NCBI RefSeq assembly: GCF_026340095.1 | Contig: NZ_JAPEPO010000001.1 | Span: 7,150,501 to 7,214,500 of the forward strand | DNA from: Streptomyces sp. NBC_01446 | GTDB taxonomy: Bacteria; Actinomycetota; Actinomycetes; Streptomycetales; Streptomycetaceae | Length of the DNA stretch: 64,000 nucleotides | Direction: 5' to 3' | Part shown: in pieces, positions 6,935 to 15,679 of the stretch | Layout: each line of letters starts with the position of its first letter | Position numbering within the stretch: position 1 is the stretch's first letter | Notes under the pieces: model-generated | The model's database searches: none | What the model was told of the DNA's origin: nothing | The model's input: the letters and a program-made list of their open reading frames with translations, nothing else | Program-made: the position numbers and the translations under genes

Positions 6935-9724
6935 TCAACGAGTACGCGGAGATTCGTCCCATTGGTCAAGGAGGATGTCGGTCAGGTCGGTGCCGGGTTC
7001 TGTGGCGCCGTCGTGGAGGGCCTGCTCGGTCCAGATGATCTTGCCGCGGGGGGTGTAGCGGGTGCCCCAGCGCTGGGCGAACTGGGCGACCAGGAACAGG
7101 CCGCGGCCGCCCTCGTCGGTGTTCTTGGCCCGGCGCAGGTGCGGCGAGGTGCTGGAACCGTCGGCGACCTCGCAGATCAGGCGGTTTCGGTCGTGCAGCA
7201 GCCGGACGTGGATGGGCTCGGCGCCGTAGCGGATGGCGTTGGTGACCAGCTCGCTGAGGATCAGCTCGGTGGCGAATCCGATCTCCGCCAGCCCCCAGGC
7301 CTCCAGCCGTTGGGTGACATCGGCGCGGACCCGGGAGACGGCGGCTGGGTCGTCGGGCACGTCCCAGTCGGCGAACTGGCCGGGGTCCAGCAGGTGGGTG
7401 CGGGCCACCAGCAGGGCGATGTCGTCGGTGGGGCGCTCGGGCAGCAGGGCGTCGAAGACCGCCTGGCAGGTGGCTTCCGGGGTGCGGTCCGGGTGGCCGG
7501 TCAGGGCGGTGCGCAGGAGGTCCAGGCCTGTGTCGATATCGCGGTGGCGGTTTTCGATCAGCCCGTCGGTGAACAGGGTCAGCCGGCTGCCCTCCGGCAG
7601 TTCCAGTGCGGCGGCCTCGAACGGGAGGCCGCCACCGAGGCCCAGGGGCGGTGAAACGGGGGTGTCGGGGTAGGTGACGGTGCCGTCGGGGTGGACCAGG
7701 GCGGGGCCCAGGTGGCCGGCGCGGGCGATGGTGCACATCCCAGAGACCGGGTCGTAGATGGCGTACAGGCAGGTTGCCCCGGTGATCCCCTGTCCGTCCT
7801 CTTCGGTGGCCTGGTCGGTGTCCAGGTGGGCAACCAGCTCGTCCAGGCGGGCCAGCAACTCGTCGGGAGCCAGGTCCAGGGCGGAGAAGTTGTGCACCGC
7901 GGTGCGCAGTCGGCCCATGGTGGCGGCGGCGTGCAGGCCGTGGCCGACGACGTCGCCGACGACCAGGGCTACCCGGGTGCCGGGCAGCGGGATGACGTCG
8001 AACCAGTCGCCGCCGACCCCGGCCTGCGCGGGCTGGTAGCGGTGGGCGACCTCCAGCGCGGTCTGCTCCGGCAGGTCGTGGGGGAGCAGGCTGCGCTGCA
8101 GGGTGATGGCCAGGGCGTGCTCGCGGGTGTAGCGGCGGGCGTTGTCGATGGCCAACGCGGCCCGGGCGGCCAGCTCCTCGGCGAAGGACAGGTCCTCCTC
8201 CTCGAACGGCCCGGTGCTCTCCAGGCGCCAGAAGTTGGCCAGCCCCAGCACCACGCCGCGGGCCTGCAGCGGCACGGTGATCAGCGAGTGGATGCCGTGG
8301 TCCAGGACCCGCCGGGCCTGCTCGGGGTCCTGGGCCTGCCAGCCGTCCGCGGTGCGCAGGTCGGCCTCGAGAACCGGGTGACCGCTCGCCACGCTCGCCA
8401 CCATCGGTGTGCTGGGTGCGAATCTGATGAGTTCGCCCACGGGGTAGAGCGGCGAGTCCTGCCGGACGCCGCTGGCGGCGGTGCGGCGCATCTCGGTGTT
8501 CCCCTCGGCTGGCTCCTCGCCGTGCAGCACCGGCTCGGCCAGCTCGACGGTGACGACGTCGGCGAACCGCGGGGTCGCCACCTTGGCCAATTCCTCGGCG
8601 GTGCGCACCACGTCCAGCGTGGTGCCGATCCGCACCCCGGCATCGTAGAGCAACTTCAAGCGGTCCCGGGCGGCCTCCGCCTTGCCTGCCAGCGCGCGCA
8701 GCTCGGTGGTGTCCCGCAGCGTTACCGCGATCCCGGCCGGCTCCCCGGAGGGCACGGTCGGCCGCACGTTCACCGCCAGCAAGCGGTCTCCGGCCAGGTG
8801 TACCTCATCGGTGGCCATCCGCTGGGAGATCAACAATTCGGCCATGCGCGGGTCCAGGCCCAGGTCCGAGACGAGGCGTCGCTCCGCGTCTTCGGACAGG
8901 TCCAGCAGGCGCTGCGCCTCGTCGTTGGCCAGCAGCAACCGACCGTCCTCGTCGAGGACAAGGACGCCTTCCTTCACCGAGTGCAGCACCGCATCGTGGT
9001 GCTCGTACATTCGGGTGATCTCGGCGGGGCCCAGGCCCCGGGTCTGGCGCAACAGCCGCCGGCTGAGCAGCCCCGCTCCGCCCATGGTGACGGCCACCGC
9101 GCCGACGGTACCGCCCAGCACGGCAGGGAGCTGCTCTGCGACCCTGTCGCCGACATGCTTGATCGTGACCCCGGCACCGACCACACCGACCACACTGCCA
9201 TCGGGTTCCTTGACGGGGACATAGGCCCGGATCGCAGGGCCGAGAGAGCCAACGCCCTGGTCCCTTACCGTCCGCCCAGCCAACAAGGGAGCCATGTCGG
9301 CAGTGGTGCGTGTGCCGGGCCCGTTCGGCGAGGTAAGGGCGTAGTAGATTCCGTCCCGGTTCATGACGCCCACAAAGTCCATGTTGGAGCGTTTGCCGGC
9401 CTCCTCGACCCGCGGCTGCAGTACCGCAGTGGGATCGGGTGACTTCAGGGCTTCCACGAGCCCCGGGGAGCTGGCGAAGCTCTGCGCGACAGCGAATGAG
9501 CGGTTGTCGGCCTCGCGGGTGCTGGCGCGTTGGGCCGCCAGCACGAGCATGACGACGGCACCGATGGCCAGCAGCAGCACGACTACCACCTGCAGCACGA
9601 ACATCTGGCCGACGACGCTACGGACACTTAGTACCGAACGCGTGCCATTGCGCCGACTGCGTGCGGAGCTGACCACGTGCCGAGGCTCCGAGGAAGACCT
9701 GGATCGGATGCGAAATCCTGACAT
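6935..9724 (-). CDS. Membrane sensor PP2C-type phosphatase (PAS-GAF-SpoIIE-HATPase)
   Basis: A 929-aa multidomain regulator. TM1 lies at ~42-66. An extracytoplasmic sCache-like sensor spans ~67-200, then TM2 at ~205-225. Then come PAS (~235-345), GAF (~365-535) and the PP2C/SpoIIE phosphatase (~560-760: GVGGDWFDVIPL, VGDVVGHGL, LYTDGLIE-like FTDGLIENR). The C-terminal HATPase_c anti-sigma kinase domain has ELVTNAIRYG and DEGGRGLFLV. Such proteins dephosphorylate anti-anti-sigma factors and kinase-inactivate them, tuning SigB-like stress sigma factors in Streptomyces. No partner sigma gene is nearby. A shorter paralogue lies at 27120-28457. Confidence 0.93.
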   Translation of the reverse strand: MSGFRIRSRSSSEPRHVVSSARSRRNGTRSVLSVRSVVGQMFVLQVVVVLLLAIGAVVMLVLAAQRASTREADNRSFAVAQSFASSPGLVEALKSPDPTAVLQPRVEEAGKRSNMDFVGVMNRDGIYYALTSPNGPGTRTTADMAPLLAGRTVRDQGVGSLGPAIRAYVPVKEPDGSVVGVVGAGVTIKHVGDRVAEQLPAVLGGTVGAVAVTMGGAGLLSRRLLRQTRGLGPAEITRMYEHHDAVLHSVKEGVLVLDEDGRLLLANDEAQRLLDLSEDAERRLVSDLGLDPRMAELLISQRMATDEVHLAGDRLLAVNVRPTVPSGEPAGIAVTLRDTTELRALAGKAEAARDRLKLLYDAGVRIGTTLDVVRTAEELAKVATPRFADVVTVELAEPVLHGEEPAEGNTEMRRTAASGVRQDSPLYPVGELIRFAPSTPMVASVASGHPVLEADLRTADGWQAQDPEQARRVLDHGIHSLITVPLQARGVVLGLANFWRLESTGPFEEEDLSFAEELAARAALAIDNARRYTREHALAITLQRSLLPHDLPEQTALEVAHRYQPAQAGVGGDWFDVIPLPGTRVALVVGDVVGHGLHAAATMGRLRTAVHNFSALDLAPDELLARLDELVAHLDTDQATEEDGQGITGATCLYAIYDPVSGMCTIARAGHLGPALVHPDGTVTYPDTPVSPPLGLGGGLPFEAAALELPEGSRLTLFTDGLIENRHRDIDTGLDLLRTALTGHPDRTPEATCQAVFDALLPERPTDDIALLVARTHLLDPGQFADWDVPDDPAAVSRVRADVTQRLEAWGLAEIGFATELILSELVTNAIRYGAEPIHVRLLHDRNRLICEVADGSSTSPHLRRAKNTDEGGRGLFLVAQFAQRWGTRYTPRGKIIWTEQALHDGATEPGTDLTDILLDQWDESPRTR

Positions 9725-9763
9725 ATAGCAATCTTGCGCTTGCTGCTCAAGCCCTGGGACTGA

Positions 9764-10190
9764 TCACGTGCGTATGGCTGAAGGCCAATGTCGGCAGCGG
9801 GCCTGGCCAGCCTGCCAGTCAACGGTGAAGCCGACGGGGTGGAGGTGCCGTATTCCGCGTTGCGGCCGGTCGTAACGGTCACCGGGGCGATCACGGTGAT
9901 GGCGCGCGCGGCGGAGGCGGCGAGATTGGAAGCGCTGGGGTTGGTAGCCGGCGTCCATCGGCTCGCCGGGGTCAGGCCGCGGGCAATGAGCCTGTCCGGG
10001 ATCGTGGTGGTCGCGGACGTCGTGGTCGGTGGCCGGCGCGTGGTGTACACGTCCGTGATCAGGTTCGGTGTGGCCGGGTAGCAGGTCTTGGTCAGGTGTG
10101 GCCCGCGTCGAAGCAGGTAGCCCGGGCTGGTGGACGGGATCGAGCGCCTGGTGGTGATCTTTCTGGGGGCGATCCGGATCTCCTTGACCA
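9764..10190 (-). pseudogene. IS1182-like transposase remnant
   Basis: Two minus frames share transposase-like blocks: HLTKTCYPATPNLITDVYTT, TTIPDRLIARGLTP, ITVIAPVTVTTGRNAEYGT, and in the shifted frame VGFTVDWQAGQARC. This resembles the C-terminal catalytic region of actinobacterial IS1182-type transposases (VDAGY-like DAGY is also present). At least two frameshifts occur near 9830 and 9960. No intact reading frame or ends were found. Confidence 0.55.
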
Positions 10191-10191
10191 C

Positions 10192-10478
10192 CGCATGCTG
10201 GACGCGCTGGCGGCATCATCCTCCGTGACGCCGGCGTGATCTTCTGACCCGCGCCGGCCGAGGCTCCGGTGCGCATGCCGGACGACGGCCTCTCCGGCGT
10301 GCGCACCGAAATGGGTCCGCAGTCCGGGATCTCGTGCTTTCCAGCCGGCGTGCACCGAGCCGTCGTCGGTGTCCAGGCGCACGTAGTACTGGCGTAGATC
10401 GTGCAGAGCAGCACTCGGGTCCGGCATCACCATCCCGGCGCAGCCGGATGGTGATGCCGGACCGGCGGGGAGCCGCGC
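10192..10478. other. Gap without a supported gene
   Basis: A minus-strand frame (10092-10433) contains DDGSVHAGWKARDPGLR, which looks protein-like, but it has no ribosome binding site and I cannot assign it. It lies between two pseudogenes and is probably debris. Confidence 0.3.
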
Positions 10479-11005
10479 TCAGACCGTGGCCGCGACCGAA
10501 GCCAGCGCCTCGAACGTCCGGTCGGCGTCATCCACCGTGTGGTAGTGGACGAACCCGGCGCGGAGAACGCCCTCCACGTCGGACAGACCGAGTGCGCGCA
10601 GGGGCTCGATCGCATAGTTGGTGCCTGCGGACACGAGGACGCCCTGCTCCGGCCATGCGTGCCGCGGCCCGTTGCGGGGAGAGCCCGTCGACGGCCAGCG
10701 CGAAGATCGGCTCGCGACCGTCCAGCGTGGTTTTGCTGTGCACACGAACGCCCAGGAGGCCAGCCAGCGTGTCCAGCGCACGCCTGGTCAGCGCCCGCTC
10801 CTGCTCGGCGATCGCTTCGAAGCCGACCTGGTTCAGATAGGAGATGCAGGCCCGCAAGCCTGCGATCTCCTCGAAGGTCGGCATGCCGCGCCCCCATGCG
10901 CGGGATCCCTTGCTGGGGGCGAGGCGCGGTCCGTCAGGGGTGAGCCTCTCGAGCAATTCACCGTGGTCCCAGAGCCAGTCGGGCGCGCAGGATGCTGCGA
11001 TGTGC
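10479..11005 (-). pseudogene. Class-V aminotransferase (cysteine desulfurase-like) C-terminal half
   Basis: The minus strand carries the C-terminal domain of a fold-type I PLP enzyme: HGELLERLTPDGPRLAPSKG, GRGMPTFEEIAGLRACISYL, then a frameshift near 10670 to GVLVSAGTNYAIEPLRALGL and AGFVHYHTVDDADRTFEAL. The PLP-lysine half is absent. The 5' boundary coincides with the 3' end of the XRE gene near 11005, so a deletion fused the two. Confidence 0.7.
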
Positions 11006-11809
11006 GTCCGCGCCATATACCGCGGACTCGGTGAGCGTGTCCCATACCTTTTCGTAGGCCATGACACTGTCGGTGGTGTCGAGCCAGAGTTCGGCGTGCC
11101 AGTCCTCGACCACGACGAGGCGATCGTCATAGATCCAGAAGCCGTTCCCTGGTGGGATTTTGAGGGATGCGGTGAGCGGGACGATGCCGAGTCGCATTGT
11201 GTTGAGCCCGACCAGCCCGGCCAGTCGCTCCAGCTGCAGGGCGAGGGCCTGGGGTGAGCAGATAAGGGCGTACAGGGCGGCTTCCCAGATCACGACGTGG
11301 TACTCCTTGGTGCCCGCGTAGATCCATTTCTGCAGTTCGAGCCGTGCTCGTACGGCTTCCTCGATGTCAGGGCGAACGCTGCGAAGTTCGGTGTAACGGG
11401 TGAACATGGCGCGTGCGTAGTCCGGTGTTTGGAGGACGCCGGGGATGGCGGAGTTCTCCCACATGCGGAACGCGTGGGTGCGTTCGTGCTCGGCCAGGAG
11501 CGTTTCCTGCACGGGGCGGTGGCCGCCGGCGAGCTGGCGGCGCCAGGAGCGGGTGAGGGACTCGAACCCGGCCAGCTGTGAGTGGAGACCCGCGATGGCG
11601 TCCTCGTGGCCGGTGGCCTGTGCCCAGGCGGTGAGGTCTTGTGGTGTCGCTGTCTGTTTGCCGTTTTCGAGCTTGCTGACCTTCGACTTGTGCCAGCCGA
11701 GTTGTCGGGCGAGTTGCTCGCCGGTGAGCCGGCCGCTGGGGCGGTGCAGTCTCAGTTCCCGCAGTCGTACCCCGAGGGCCGTTCGGGCTTGCTGGAAGTC
11801 CGTGCTCAC
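10958..11809 (-). CDS. XRE/DUF5753 helix-turn-helix regulator
   Basis: A 283-aa protein. The XRE domain at ~10-70 has TGEQLARQLGWHKSKVSKLE. The DUF5753 domain follows at ~95-275 (ENSAIPGVLQTPDYARAMF, and WIYDDRLVVVEDWHAELWL). These proteins are abundant in Streptomyces and normally pair with a DUF397 or DUF6879 partner; here the partner is the DUF6879 gene immediately upstream. The start is GTG 11809, 12 nt after that gene's stop. The last ~8 codons (ARLALGPR) read through the junction with the aminotransferase remnant, so the C-terminus is replaced but the domain is essentially whole. Confidence 0.85.
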   Translation of the reverse strand: MSTDFQQARTALGVRLRELRLHRPSGRLTGEQLARQLGWHKSKVSKLENGKQTATPQDLTAWAQATGHEDAIAGLHSQLAGFESLTRSWRRQLAGGHRPVQETLLAEHERTHAFRMWENSAIPGVLQTPDYARAMFTRYTELRSVRPDIEEAVRARLELQKWIYAGTKEYHVVIWEAALYALICSPQALALQLERLAGLVGLNTMRLGIVPLTASLKIPPGNGFWIYDDRLVVVEDWHAELWLDTTDSVMAYEKVWDTLTESAVYGADAHRSILRARLALGPR

Positions 11810-11820
11810 GTGACGTGCAC

Positions 11821-12582
11821 CTATTCGGGCTGGGCGTCCCTGGCGTACTGCGTCGCGGCGTGTTCAAACGGGACCGCGTGGTGCCAGGCGGCGTCACGCG
11901 CCATGGAGTAGCGGACCACCTGGGCGGGTTCGGTGATCAGCTCGACGTCGGTGAGTTCGTCGGCGTCGGTGAAGTTCAGCTTCCCGACCAGGCGTGAGTC
12001 GAAGATCCAGAAGTCCTCGTCGGGCAGCCGCAGCCGATCGGCGTCGGCCCGGGGGAGGCTCTTGATTTCCTCGCCGAGGGCGCTGTTGCGGCGGGCATTG
12101 TCGAGCAGATAGCGCTGTCCGACCGTTGGAGGCTCGTCGAGGATCCGCACCCGGGAGATGGTGTGGCCGTTCTCGATCTGGGGCCGGATCAGCTCGGCAT
12201 ACGGATCGCGGGGGTCCCAGGTCGCCGATCCGGTGGCGAGGAACTCCCGATAGGTCTCTGTCGACTCGTCGCTCGCGTACCGGCGCCGGCTCTCCAACCG
12301 CCATGCCGAGTGCTCGAAGGTACGGAAAAGGTTCTCGAACTCGTCGAGGCCGATGATCCGGGCCACGCGTTCCATCTCCTTGGGGGCGAAGTCGACGACG
12401 ACGTGACGGGGGATCACGACGGCCACTTCACCGGGCGAGAGGTGTTGCAGCTGTCCGAGGTCATCCGCGTGTGTGAGCGGCGGTCCGTGGAAGATCACGT
12501 CACCGGTGTCCAGGTCCTCGTGGACGGTCGGACAGCCGGTTCCGCCGCTCCCGGTGCCGTTGCAGCGCAGTCGTCGCGCCAT
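11821..12582 (-). CDS. DUF6879 family protein
   Basis: A 253-aa protein. The N-terminal ~60 residues include a Cys-containing basic start (ARRLRCNGTGSGGTGCP). The DUF6879 domain spans ~75-250: FENLFRTFEHSAWRLESRRR, DFWIFDSRLVGKLNF, ARDAAWHHAVPFEHA. DUF6879 proteins pair with XRE/DUF5753 regulators; the biochemical role is not established, though a partner or anti-regulator role is usually supposed. ATG 12582 has an AAGGGGG site. Upstream are two 16-bp direct repeats that may be the operator of the pair. Confidence 0.85.
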   Translation of the reverse strand: MARRLRCNGTGSGGTGCPTVHEDLDTGDVIFHGPPLTHADDLGQLQHLSPGEVAVVIPRHVVVDFAPKEMERVARIIGLDEFENLFRTFEHSAWRLESRRRYASDESTETYREFLATGSATWDPRDPYAELIRPQIENGHTISRVRILDEPPTVGQRYLLDNARRNSALGEEIKSLPRADADRLRLPDEDFWIFDSRLVGKLNFTDADELTDVELITEPAQVVRYSMARDAAWHHAVPFEHAATQYARDAQPE

Positions 12583-12664
12583 GATCTGCCCCCTTCGTAG
12601 GGTTGTGATCACAGCTTGGCGTCACGCCCCCGGGCAACGCCACGGTGCCCGCACCCCTTCAGTA

Positions 12665-12711
12665 GCAACTTCGAGCAACTCACCCAGTCTGTCAAGCAAC
12701 TTCGAGCAACT
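12665..12711. promoter_or_regulatory. Two 16-bp direct repeats upstream of the DUF6879-XRE pair
   Basis: GCAACTTCGAGCAACT occurs exactly at 12665-12680 and 12696-12711, a 31-bp centre spacing (about three helical turns). Within each unit the half GCAACTT is echoed as GCAACT. On the minus strand a consensus-like TTGACA lies between the copies. The site lies in the divergent gap between the DUF6879 gene (minus) and the small gene at 12752 (plus). An XRE operator is the likely meaning. Confidence 0.5.
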
Positions 12712-12751
12712 TCCATGATGTGAGCCGAAGTCGGTGTCTAGCTTCCTGCTC

Positions 12752-12967
12752 ATGGCCTCATCTGATGACCCGGTCACACCCTGCGCGGCGACGGCGGTGG
12801 ATGCGCTGCGTGAAGCCCTCAGTCAGGCGGACATCGTCATCCCCTCGCTCGGCGTCGATGACACCTGGCCGCACCTGGACTTGGTGGAACTGGGACGCAT
12901 CCGCCCCGCAGTGGCCATACGTCTGGCAGGCGTCATCCGGCGAGGAGGTCGTGAGCGTGAAGAGTGA
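12752..12967 (+). CDS. Small conserved Streptomyces protein
   Basis: A 71-aa soluble protein with PVTPCAATAVDALREAL and ADIVIPSLGVDDTWPHLDLV. Similar short proteins often accompany XRE/DUF6879 or DUF397 regulator pairs in Streptomyces. ATG 12752 is chosen over the upstream ATG at 12734 because conserved character begins at ASSDDPVTP. It overlaps the next gene by 17 nt and starts a three-gene run. Function unknown. Confidence 0.6.
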   Translation: MASSDDPVTPCAATAVDALREALSQADIVIPSLGVDDTWPHLDLVELGRIRPAVAIRLAGVIRRGGREREE

Positions 12968-13178
12968 GTGGCGGACTGGTGCGTTGGTCGTCGACACCGA
13001 AACCGGCAGAACGGGCCGGGTTATGGACAGTGTCGGACCGTACCTCCAGCTCCGGCCCCCAGGAGGAGGACGCGAGTGGGACGCCGACCCCGATCGCGTG
13101 CGTCCTGCGGACGCAGCCGAGCGGCAACGCGCGTACGTGGTCGAGCTGAGGCTGACGTCGCAGGGGCAGGACACGTGA
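12951..13178 (+). CDS. Small hypothetical protein (WRTGALVxD type)
   Basis: A 75-aa protein starting at GTG 12951 behind a strong GAGGAGG. The sequence WRTGALVVDTETGRTGRVMD then RPPGGGREWDADPDRVRPAD matches a recurrent small Streptomyces family with a compact beta-rich look. It is usually found next to XRE/DUF397 regulators. It overlaps both neighbours, indicating one operon. Function unknown. Confidence 0.65.
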   Translation: MSVKSEWRTGALVVDTETGRTGRVMDSVGPYLQLRPPGGGREWDADPDRVRPADAAERQRAYVVELRLTSQGQDT

Positions 13179-13420
13179 GGCGAGCCGGCCTGCTGCCTGA
13201 CCCGGCCACACTCACGGGCGATCAGCTATGCGGTTGGGCCTGCGCCCAATGCGGAGCACGTCTGTACAGGGACCGGTTTCTTGGGACAGTCCGAGATCCG
13301 TACAGCAGGGACATGAAGCACATCGAACTCTGGGCCTGCGCCCCCGAATGTCTGCGCGTCGCCTCCCCGTCCGTCGATGAGCTGCCATCTGGGCAATCGA
13401 CGGACAGGGAGGGCAGTTGA
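13175..13420 (+). CDS. Small Cys-rich hypothetical protein
   Basis: An 81-aa protein from GTG 13175, overlapping the previous stop (GTGA). It has a possible zinc site: CGWACAQCG near residue 20 and WACAPECLRVA near 60. Small proteins of this kind close the regulator-linked cluster in Streptomyces. No family name can be given. Confidence 0.55.
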   Translation: MRRAGLLPDPATLTGDQLCGWACAQCGARLYRDRFLGTVRDPYSRDMKHIELWACAPECLRVASPSVDELPSGQSTDREGS

Positions 13421-13528
13421 GAGACCTCAAGACTTCAGAGTCGCGCAAGAGGGTGTCTCGGGTTGCCCGTCGTGACGCCACGATGGAGCGGCAGAAGATG
13501 TTGACGATGTTGAGATCGAAGACAGCGC

Positions 13529-13660
13529 TCATTGTCGGACCAGCGCGATCATGCGTAGGTCTGGATGGCTCATCGGGGCGAAGGCCATGATGCGTACTTG
13601 GATCTCCTGGCCGCCGTGAAATGGCAGCGAGAAGCCTCGGACATCCCCGTCTGGATGCGC
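13529..13660 (-). pseudogene. C-terminal remnant of an unidentified gene beside the IS3 end
   Basis: One minus frame reads HPDGDVRGFSLPFHGGQEIQ then VRIMAFAPMSHPDLRMIALV and stops at 13529. It looks like a genuine protein C-terminus but has no start, and it ends where the IS3 element begins. The IS probably interrupted the gene. The family is not recognised. Confidence 0.4.
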
Positions 13661-13696
13661 CTGTGAAGCTTCCCCGTGATCTTGGACACTCGATGC

Positions 13697-14591
13697 TTAC
13701 GCCACGAGGGCGTGTTCTTGTTCGAGGCGCTGTCGGGTCTCGAGCGGGGTGAGGTAGCCCCAGCGTGGATGGCGGCGTAGGCGCTGTCGTTTGTAGAAGG
13801 TCTCGACGAAAGCGAAGATGTCCGCGCGGGCGCTGGACCGGTCCGGCCAGCGGCGGGTTCCGATCTCCTCCTTCAGCAGTGCGAAGAACGACTAGGCGGC
13901 GGCGTTGTCGAAGCACGAGCCGGTTCGGCCCATGCTCTGCCGCAGTCCCAACCGGCTTATCTTGCACCGGAGTTCATCTGAGGTGTATTCACTGCCGCGG
14001 TCCGAGTGCGCAATGCATCCGGGCTGGAGTCGGCCGCGTCCGGCGGCCATCTTCAGCGCGTCCACGATCAGGGATGCACGGTGGTGGTCAGCCATCGAGT
14101 AGCCGACGATCTCGCGGGTTGCGAGGTCCAGCCAGGTCGCCAGATACAACCAGCCCTCGTCGGTGGGGATGTAGGTGATGTCGCCGACCAGCTTCATCCT
14201 CGGAGCCGGTGCGGTGAAAGTCGCGGGCGATCAGGTCCGGGGCGGGCACCGCCCTTTTGGCCGGGCGGGTCAGGCCCTTTCGCCTGCGCCGCGTGACACC
14301 GCTGATGCCGCGTTCACGCATGACGCGCTCGATCCGTTTACGGTTCACGCGGTGCCCGAGCCGCCGCAGTCCGGCGTGGATGCGCGGCACCCCGTAGGCG
14401 CCCCTAGAGGCGAGGTGCAGCACGGTGATCTCGTGGGCCAGGGCGTCGTCCGCGGCCTGCTTCGCCCGCCGGGTCTTCTCTCCGGCCAGCCATGCGTAGA
14501 AGGAGGAGCGGGCCACCTTCAGCAGCCGGCACAGCAGAGCAACGTTGTGGGTGGTCTTCTCCGCCTCGATGAACGCGTACACCTCGTTCAT
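13697..14591 (-). pseudogene. IS3 transposase OrfB (frameshift plus stop)
   Basis: The start MNEVYAFIEAEK through SSFYAWLAGEKTRR and GAYGVPRIHAGLRRLG is the HTH_21 region. The frame breaks near 14205, where one extra base separates DLIARDF from APRMKLVGDITYIPTDEG. The rve domain continues with D in DITYI and D in HSDRGSEYTS, then a TAG at 13892 replaces the codon before SFFALLKEEIG, which should hold the catalytic Glu region. The natural end is HALVA at 13697. It cannot make an active enzyme. Confidence 0.85.
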
Positions 14592-14893
14592 CGATCGCTC
14601 TCCTTCGCGAAGAAGACCGCCGCTTTTCGCAGCACCTCGATCGTCTCCGCCTGCTCGGCGGCCAGCCTCCGCAGCCGCCGCAGCTCTTCGCGCTCGGCCG
14701 TCGTCAGCTCTCCCGGCGGCCCCTGCCCGCGGTCGATCGCATCCTGCTTGACCCAGTTGCGCAGTCCCTCGGCGCTGACCCCGATCTGGCGGGCCACCTC
14801 GGTGACGGTCTTCCCGGAGGAGTACACGAGCGCGATCGCGTCCCGTTTGAACTCCTCCGTATACCTCCTGCTGCGGTTGCTCTTGCTTCCCAC
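14588..14893 (-). CDS. IS3 transposase OrfA
   Basis: A 101-aa HTH protein: RRYTEEFKRDAIALVYSSGK then TVTEVARQIGVSAEGLRNWV (HTH_Tnp_1). A Leu/Glu coiled-coil follows (EELRRLRRLAAEQAETIEVL). It overlaps orfB by 4 nt (ATGA). Intact, but its partner is dead. Confidence 0.85.
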   Translation of the reverse strand: MGSKSNRSRRYTEEFKRDAIALVYSSGKTVTEVARQIGVSAEGLRNWVKQDAIDRGQGPPGELTTAEREELRRLRRLAAEQAETIEVLRKAAVFFAKESDR

Positions 14894-14962
14894 CTAGGCG
14901 GCAGCCCTCAGCGCTCCGCATCAAGTGCCTCAACGCTCCGTGGGCGGACTACCCAGGCTCTC

Positions 14963-15679
14963 TTAGAACATACGTTCGGCAACCTTCGCCCGGTGGGCTG
15001 CCTCCAGTACGGCGCGCAACTGGTCGACCGGGAGTGGCGCGGCGGGGGCCTGGAGTATGCGGTCGTCCGGCACACCGGGGTCGGCGCAATAGATGCGGGT
15101 GTAGGCGCCGGCCTCGGGCTCGAAGCGCCAGCTCTCGTCGAGCCTTCCGGCGTCGACGGTGTCGAAGCCGAGCCGGCCGATCAGTTCGGTTGCCCGGCCC
15201 TTCGCGTCGAGGTCATTGCCGACGATGGGCAGCGCGCTGCGGTCCGGGGCTCCGGCGGGCCGGGCGAGCAGCGGAATGTGGTGGGCGAGGATGTTGTTGA
15301 AGGCTTTGACCAGCAGAGTGTCCGGCAGGAGCCGCTGGGCCCATTCGGTCGTGGTTACCTCTTCGGCGTCGAGTTCGGCGATGCGGCCGTCGCGATGGGG
15401 GTAGTAGTTGCCGGTGTCCAGTACGGTCCTGCCCCGCAGGAGGCCTTCGGGCAGCGAACTGTACGCGGCCAGCGGGATGGTGAGCAGGATCATCTCCCCG
15501 GCGCCGGCGGCCTGCTCGACGGTGCCTGCGCCGGCTCGTGGCCCCAGCTCTGCGACAAGGTCCGTCAGGCTCTGCGGGCCGCGCGAGTTGGCGATCACGA
15601 CGTCGATATCCGCCGCCACCGCGAGTCGCGCGACCGCGGCCCCGATGTTTCCGCTGCCGATGATTCCCAGAGTTGACAT
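14963..15679 (-). CDS. F420/NADP(H)-dependent reductase-like oxidoreductase (NAD-binding)
   Basis: A 238-aa protein. The N-terminal dinucleotide fold has LGIIGSGNIGAAVARLA and the NADP-phosphate region IANSRGPQS. It then has LLTIPLAAYSSLPEG and LVKAFNNILAHHI, as in coenzyme F420-dependent NADP reductase (Fno/NpdG) and related bacterial oxidoreductases. It may reduce or oxidise a small substrate with NADPH rather than F420. ATG 15679 is preceded by GGAGAAG and touches the stop of the upstream frame (TGATG). Confidence 0.8.
   Translation of the reverse strand: MSTLGIIGSGNIGAAVARLAVAADIDVVIANSRGPQSLTDLVAELGPRAGAGTVEQAAGAGEMILLTIPLAAYSSLPEGLLRGRTVLDTGNYYPHRDGRIAELDAEEVTTTEWAQRLLPDTLLVKAFNNILAHHIPLLARPAGAPDRSALPIVGNDLDAKGRATELIGRLGFDTVDAGRLDESWRFEPEAGAYTRIYCADPGVPDDRILQAPAAPLPVDQLRAVLEAAHRAKVAERMF

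Larger units (their letters stand above)
13664..14930 (-). mobile_element. IS3-family insertion sequence, inactive
   Basis: An orfA/orfB element in minus orientation. The left end begins about TGAAGCTTCCCCGTGATC at 13664, with the TG terminus typical of IS3. I could not find its inverted partner upstream of orfA, so the right boundary (about 14930) is uncertain and may be truncated. orfB carries both a frameshift and a nonsense codon. Confidence 0.65.

Noticed and set aside
7691..9442. 583-codon plus-strand frame over the SpoIIE sensor gene
   Set aside because: Opposite-strand shadow of a well-supported gene; composition is repetitive G/Q/V-rich text.
9788..10081. 97-codon plus-strand frame with an Ala/Val-rich sequence
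   Set aside because: It mirrors the IS1182-like remnant on the minus strand, which has recognisable transposase text.
12665..12711. Two short repeats that could hint at a CRISPR array
   Set aside because: Only two 16-bp units with a 15-bp gap exist and no cas gene is near; a pair of operator sites explains them better.
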